This document shows positions 61,093 through 64,000 of a DNA stretch of 64,000 bases, one piece after another. Within the stretch, counting starts at the first letter, position 1; the number at the start of each line of letters is the position of its first letter. This DNA comes from Pseudomonas psychrophila (lineage in GTDB: Bacteria; Pseudomonadota; Gammaproteobacteria; Pseudomonadales; Pseudomonadaceae). The DNA lies in contig NZ_JYKZ01000007.1 of NCBI RefSeq assembly GCF_001043005.1, positions 124,001 through 188,000 on the forward strand, in the 5' to 3' direction. A program made the translations under genes and the position numbers. The notes beneath the pieces were generated by a model, which saw only the letters and a program-made list of their open reading frames with translations, ran no database searches and was not told the DNA's origin.

Positions 61093-62004
61093 ATGAAAAA
61101 CGATCTTACAGCGCACCTTGACATCGCCCTGCGCCATGCGCCACCGGGTTTAAATACCACTCGGATCCCGCGGGTAGACATCTGTGTCGGACACGGCTCT
61201 ACAATCAAGGCGCCATGTCTGTACCGCTCGATGATCTGCTTCATCCTGCAAGGCTCGAAGCGCGTTGCAATCAACGACCATCTTTTGAGCTACGACAGTG
61301 AGCAGTACCTCATCAGCGCCCTGGATTTACCCTTGATAGGGCAAATTCTTGATACCGAAGATGGGCAGCCCTACGTGGCGGTATCACTTGTGTTGGATCC
61401 GGCCATATTGGCGGAGCTGGCCGCGACCATGCCGCTGATTCGCGAGAGCGAGCAAAAAGGGATTGGCATCACCATAAACCCGATGACCGCTTCGCTGCGC
61501 GACACATTACTGCGCTTATTATCATTACTCGACACCCCTGACGATATTCCGGTTCTCGGCCCCATGGCCGAACGGGAACTGATCTATCGCCTGCTACAGG
61601 GGCCGCAGGGCCGACTTCTGCGCCAGATAGCCCAACCCGATGGCGCACTGGACAGCATTCGGCGGGCTGTTGCCTGGATCAGGGATAACTACAACGCCCG
61701 ACTTCGTATCGAGGCGTTGTGCGATGCGAGCGGAATGAGTCGGGCAAGCCTGCATCGCCATTTTCGGTCAATGACAGGTCTTAGTCCTGTCCAGTATCAA
61801 AAACAGCTCAGATTGCAGGAAGCTAGGCAGCTTTTACTCACGGGCGAGCATCGCGCCTCTGACGTGGCCTACGTTGTAGGCTATGAAAGCGCATCGCAGT
61901 TCAGCCGCGAATATCACCGTCAATTCGGCACACCGCCCGCCCGCAATGTGCGGGAGATACGCCAAGCGATTGCTACTTCAACCAGGACACCAGCGGCAAA
62001 CTGA
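61093..62004 (+). CDS. AraC-family regulator (AraC_N type, copy 2)
   Basis: 303 residues from the ATG at 61093. The AraC_N sensor domain has FILQGSKRVAINDHLLSYDS, QYLISALDLPLIGQI and ERELIYRLLQGPQG. The HTH pair is LCDASGMSRASLHRHFRSMTGLSPVQYQKQLRL and VGYESASQFSREYHRQFG. Residue blocks LQGSK, SPxQYQKxxRLxxAR and GYESAxQFSR are shared with the regulator at 15134-16027. It probably activates the divergent SDR gene in response to an aromatic or aldehyde-type ligand, as such AraC_N/SDR pairs commonly do; the ligand is not known. Confidence 0.88.
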   Translation: MKNDLTAHLDIALRHAPPGLNTTRIPRVDICVGHGSTIKAPCLYRSMICFILQGSKRVAINDHLLSYDSEQYLISALDLPLIGQILDTEDGQPYVAVSLVLDPAILAELAATMPLIRESEQKGIGITINPMTASLRDTLLRLLSLLDTPDDIPVLGPMAERELIYRLLQGPQGRLLRQIAQPDGALDSIRRAVAWIRDNYNARLRIEALCDASGMSRASLHRHFRSMTGLSPVQYQKQLRLQEARQLLLTGEHRASDVAYVVGYESASQFSREYHRQFGTPPARNVREIRQAIATSTRTPAAN

Positions 62005-62054
62005 TGCCGATGGATATCGACGTTGCTCAACGTCGATATCCCGTCAGTGGATAC

Positions 62055-63395
62055 TCATACAGGCTGTCTACGGCCTTGCAGTCTTTGCTTGTCCACCTTG
62101 CGTTCATGCCCCTGACGCAAGCGCATTGCTGCAATCGCCGCGATCACCAGAACAATCGCTATGATTTTCATGCCATCCATTGCATTGCCTGTACTTTGCT
62201 CGATCAACCCCATGACAGAGGGCCCCACAAAACCGCCTAGCAAACCGCATGAGTTGACGAAACCCAGGCCACCTGCAAGTGCCGCCCCCTTGAGCCGCGA
62301 AGCGGGATACAGAAAAATGATCGACTGCACCACGAAGAACATGACCGCCGAAATGCAGAAGCCCAGCAGACTGACCGCTGGACCCGCAAAGGATGCGATG
62401 CCCAACCCGGCAGCCATTGTCAGCAAGCCCACTACCAACATCTGTCGGGAACGCTGCGGTGTTGTAGCGAATCGAGGCAAGGCAATAGCGCCTACGGCTG
62501 CTGCCAACCACGGCAAGGACGTTAACAATCCGATTTGCAAGGTGCTCAGATCACCGTATTTGCCAATGATGCCGGGTAGAAAAAAGATCACTGTGTAGAC
62601 AGTGATCTGGTGGCAGAAGTAGACCAGGATCGCCAACAGAATCTGTGGGGTCAGGCATTGCTTAAAAGCGTTGCCACCCTGACCTGCACCCTCCTGAGCT
62701 TCCGCCGCCAACGTCCGTTCGATCTGCTCGGCTTCAGCCACGCTCAGCCATGGCGCCTTGGACGGACGATCGGGCAATTTTTTCCAGACCACCACGGCAA
62801 AGAACACCGCCGGCAGCCCTTCAAGCATGAACATCCATTGCCAGCCACGCCAGCCCCATACGCCGTCCAGTTGCATGAGCGCGGCGCCCAGCGGACCGCC
62901 AATGATGTTGGCAAAGCACACGCCTAACAGAAAATAACCCGTAGCACGGGCCCGCTGCTCTCTGCCAAACCAGTACGTCAGGTACAGCATGACACCGGGA
63001 AACAGACCTGCCTCAGCGATGCCCAGCAACAGACGTAGTACGTAGAACGACGTTTCGCCCTGAACAAAAGCCATTGCCGCTGAGATCAAGCCCCAAGTCA
63101 CCATGATCCGCGCTATCCAGAATCTAGCGCCGACTTTGTGCATGATCAGATTGCTGGGCACTTCCGAGAGCGCATAAGTGAGAAAGAACAACCCTGCTCC
63201 CAGCCCGTAAGCGGCAGCAGAAATACCCAGATCGATATCCAGCTGATGCTTGGCCAGCGCGATGTTGGTGCGGTCAAGAAAGCTCAGTACGTATGCCGCA
63301 ATCAACAACGGCATGAGTTTCACAAACATCAGTTTGTTCAACGTCGCCGCATCGCGGGGTTCGGAAAGCGCGTCGGTTTTATTTATTATTGTCAT
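62055..63395 (-). CDS. MFS transporter, ACS family (tartrate/phthalate-permease-like)
   Basis: 446 residues. 12-helix ACS carrier with LSFLDRTNIALAKHQLDIDLGI, AAYGLGAGLFFLTYALSEVPSNLIM, GIAEAGLFPGVMLYLTYWFG and FVNSCGLLGGFVGPSVMG. Inner-membrane uptake of an organic anion. The BKACE-family gene at 63553 lies upstream on the same strand (157-bp gap), so the carrier may import the carboxylate that the BKACE enzyme cleaves. Convergent with the AraC gene. Confidence 0.87.
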   Translation of the reverse strand: MTIINKTDALSEPRDAATLNKLMFVKLMPLLIAAYVLSFLDRTNIALAKHQLDIDLGISAAAYGLGAGLFFLTYALSEVPSNLIMHKVGARFWIARIMVTWGLISAAMAFVQGETSFYVLRLLLGIAEAGLFPGVMLYLTYWFGREQRARATGYFLLGVCFANIIGGPLGAALMQLDGVWGWRGWQWMFMLEGLPAVFFAVVVWKKLPDRPSKAPWLSVAEAEQIERTLAAEAQEGAGQGGNAFKQCLTPQILLAILVYFCHQITVYTVIFFLPGIIGKYGDLSTLQIGLLTSLPWLAAAVGAIALPRFATTPQRSRQMLVVGLLTMAAGLGIASFAGPAVSLLGFCISAVMFFVVQSIIFLYPASRLKGAALAGGLGFVNSCGLLGGFVGPSVMGLIEQSTGNAMDGMKIIAIVLVIAAIAAMRLRQGHERKVDKQRLQGRRQPV

Positions 63396-63552
63396 CGGAC
63401 TAACCTTTTCGAGTATTCATTAGCAAGTTCCGGGCCCGGGGGTTGAGACATGGAGCGAAGGGGCTCAACTGCGCCGCAACTCTTTAGGGCTGACGGAAAA
63501 CCACATGCCTAACGCCCCGCTCAGCCCTCAGCCGAGCGAGAAAAATGCGACC

Positions 63553-64000
63553 CTAGAAATCGACCTTGTCCTTGCCCTTAAGGTCGAGCAGTTCCCGAGC
63601 CTCATCCGGGGTCGCCACGCGCCCTCCAAGGGCTTCGATAACTGTGCGAATGCGCTTGACCTGGTCGGCGTTTGACGCCGCCAGCTTGCCGGGCCCGTCC
63701 CATAGCGAATCTTCAAGACCGACGCGCACATGGCTGCCCATAGACAGCCCCATGGTGCCAAGGGGGATCTGATTACGCCCGGCACCGAGAATTGACCATT
63801 GGTAAGCGTCGCCGAACAAGCGGTCGGCCGTTCGCCGCATGTGTGCCAAGTCTTCCGGGTGCCCACCGATGCCGCCGCGCAGACCAAACACCGACTGAAT
63901 GAATATCGGGGCCTTGAGCAATCCGCGCTGAAGGAAGTGCGCGGCGGTATACAGATGACCGATGTCGTAGCATTCAATTTCAAAACGGGTACGGTTCTCG
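63553..64000 (-). CDS. BKACE-family beta-keto acid cleavage enzyme, 5' part cut by window end
   Basis: The frame is open to base 64000, so the N-terminal half is outside. About 148 C-terminal residues are visible: RFEIECYDIGHLYTAAHFL, GGHPEDLAHMRRTADRLFG, ILGAGRNQIPLGTMGLSMG and HVRVGLEDSLWDGPGKLA, which carries the conserved Glu zinc ligand. These are features of beta-keto acid cleavage enzymes (former DUF849), which condense a beta-keto acid with acetyl-CoA to give acetoacetate and a CoA thioester. Members act on 3-keto-5-aminohexanoate, dehydrocarnitine and others; substrate unknown here. The 157-bp gap to the MFS gene shows no clear signal. Confidence 0.88.
   Translation of the reverse strand, partial: ENRTRFEIECYDIGHLYTAAHFLQRGLLKAPIFIQSVFGLRGGIGGHPEDLAHMRRTADRLFGDAYQWSILGAGRNQIPLGTMGLSMGSHVRVGLEDSLWDGPGKLAASNADQVKRIRTVIEALGGRVATPDEARELLDLKGKDKVDF

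Overview
The window looks like the chromosome of a Pseudomonas, probably of the fluorescens group. The reasons are a nearly canonical xenobiotic reductase A, a YcaC close to the enterobacterial one, three copies of the typical Pseudomonas GTGGGAGCGGGCTTGCTCGCGA REP element, and many ACS-type MFS carriers, LysR/AraC regulators and sigma-54 signals. No rRNA, tRNA, CRISPR array, integrase or insertion sequence was recognised. All functional names are inferred from motifs and remembered family resemblance; no search was run.

Layout. (1) 1-11.3 kb, sugar-acid block A: a 5'-truncated AraD1-family gene, an MFS carrier, a GarD/UxaA-type dehydratase and an alpha-ketoglutaric semialdehyde dehydrogenase (KGSADH). 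Facing it is a five-gene operon: a ribose-type ABC importer plus an SMP-30 lactonase. (2) 11.5-17.6 kb: a GAF histidine kinase with its response regulator, an SDR/VOC pair divergent from an AraC regulator, a truncated sfnG remnant and ycaC. (3) 18-25.6 kb, sugar-acid block B: two MFS + enolase-superfamily dehydratase operons. One has a divergent LysR gene; the other (talarate/galactarate dehydratase) sits behind TGATTGCGCAATCA operators next to a LacI gene. (4) 25.7-28.4 kb: an NTF2-like protein, a LysR regulator and an old-yellow-enzyme alkene reductase. (5) 28.5-30.1 kb: an AT-richer island with an orphan T6SS Hcp, a DUF4225-like protein with a glycine-rich hydrophobic hairpin and a three-helix membrane protein. 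This looks like a complete effector/immunity cassette and is the most interesting candidate here. (6) 30.4-34.6 kb: a PAS histidine kinase, a receiver-only protein and a REC-PAS-GGDEF-EAL protein. (7) 34.8-40.6 kb: a 14-TM efflux pump, and a sigma-54 activator divergent from an NTF2-flavin monooxygenase fusion preceded by a -24/-12 promoter. (8) 40.7-47.3 kb, sugar-acid block C: a FadR-type regulator, an IlvD/EDD pentonate dehydratase, an MFS carrier, AraD1 and KGSADH. (9) 47.6-54.3 kb: MocA- and XdhC-like maturation factors followed by a three-subunit molybdenum hydroxylase (large, 2Fe-2S, triheme cytochrome c). (10) 54.4-64 kb: ArsR/xenA, a GST, a DJ-1/PfpI protein, an MFS pump with LysR, a second SDR/AraC pair, an MFS carrier and a BKACE-family gene cut by the window end.

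How it fits together. Blocks A, B and C collect dehydratases from three unrelated superfamilies (GarD/UxaA, enolase, IlvD/EDD), and blocks A and C each carry an AraD1-like protein and a KGSADH. This is the logic of non-phosphorylative catabolism of pentonates and hexarates to 2-oxoglutarate. No DapA-type keto-deoxyglucarate dehydratase and no aldose dehydrogenase were found in the window, so part of the pathway must lie elsewhere.
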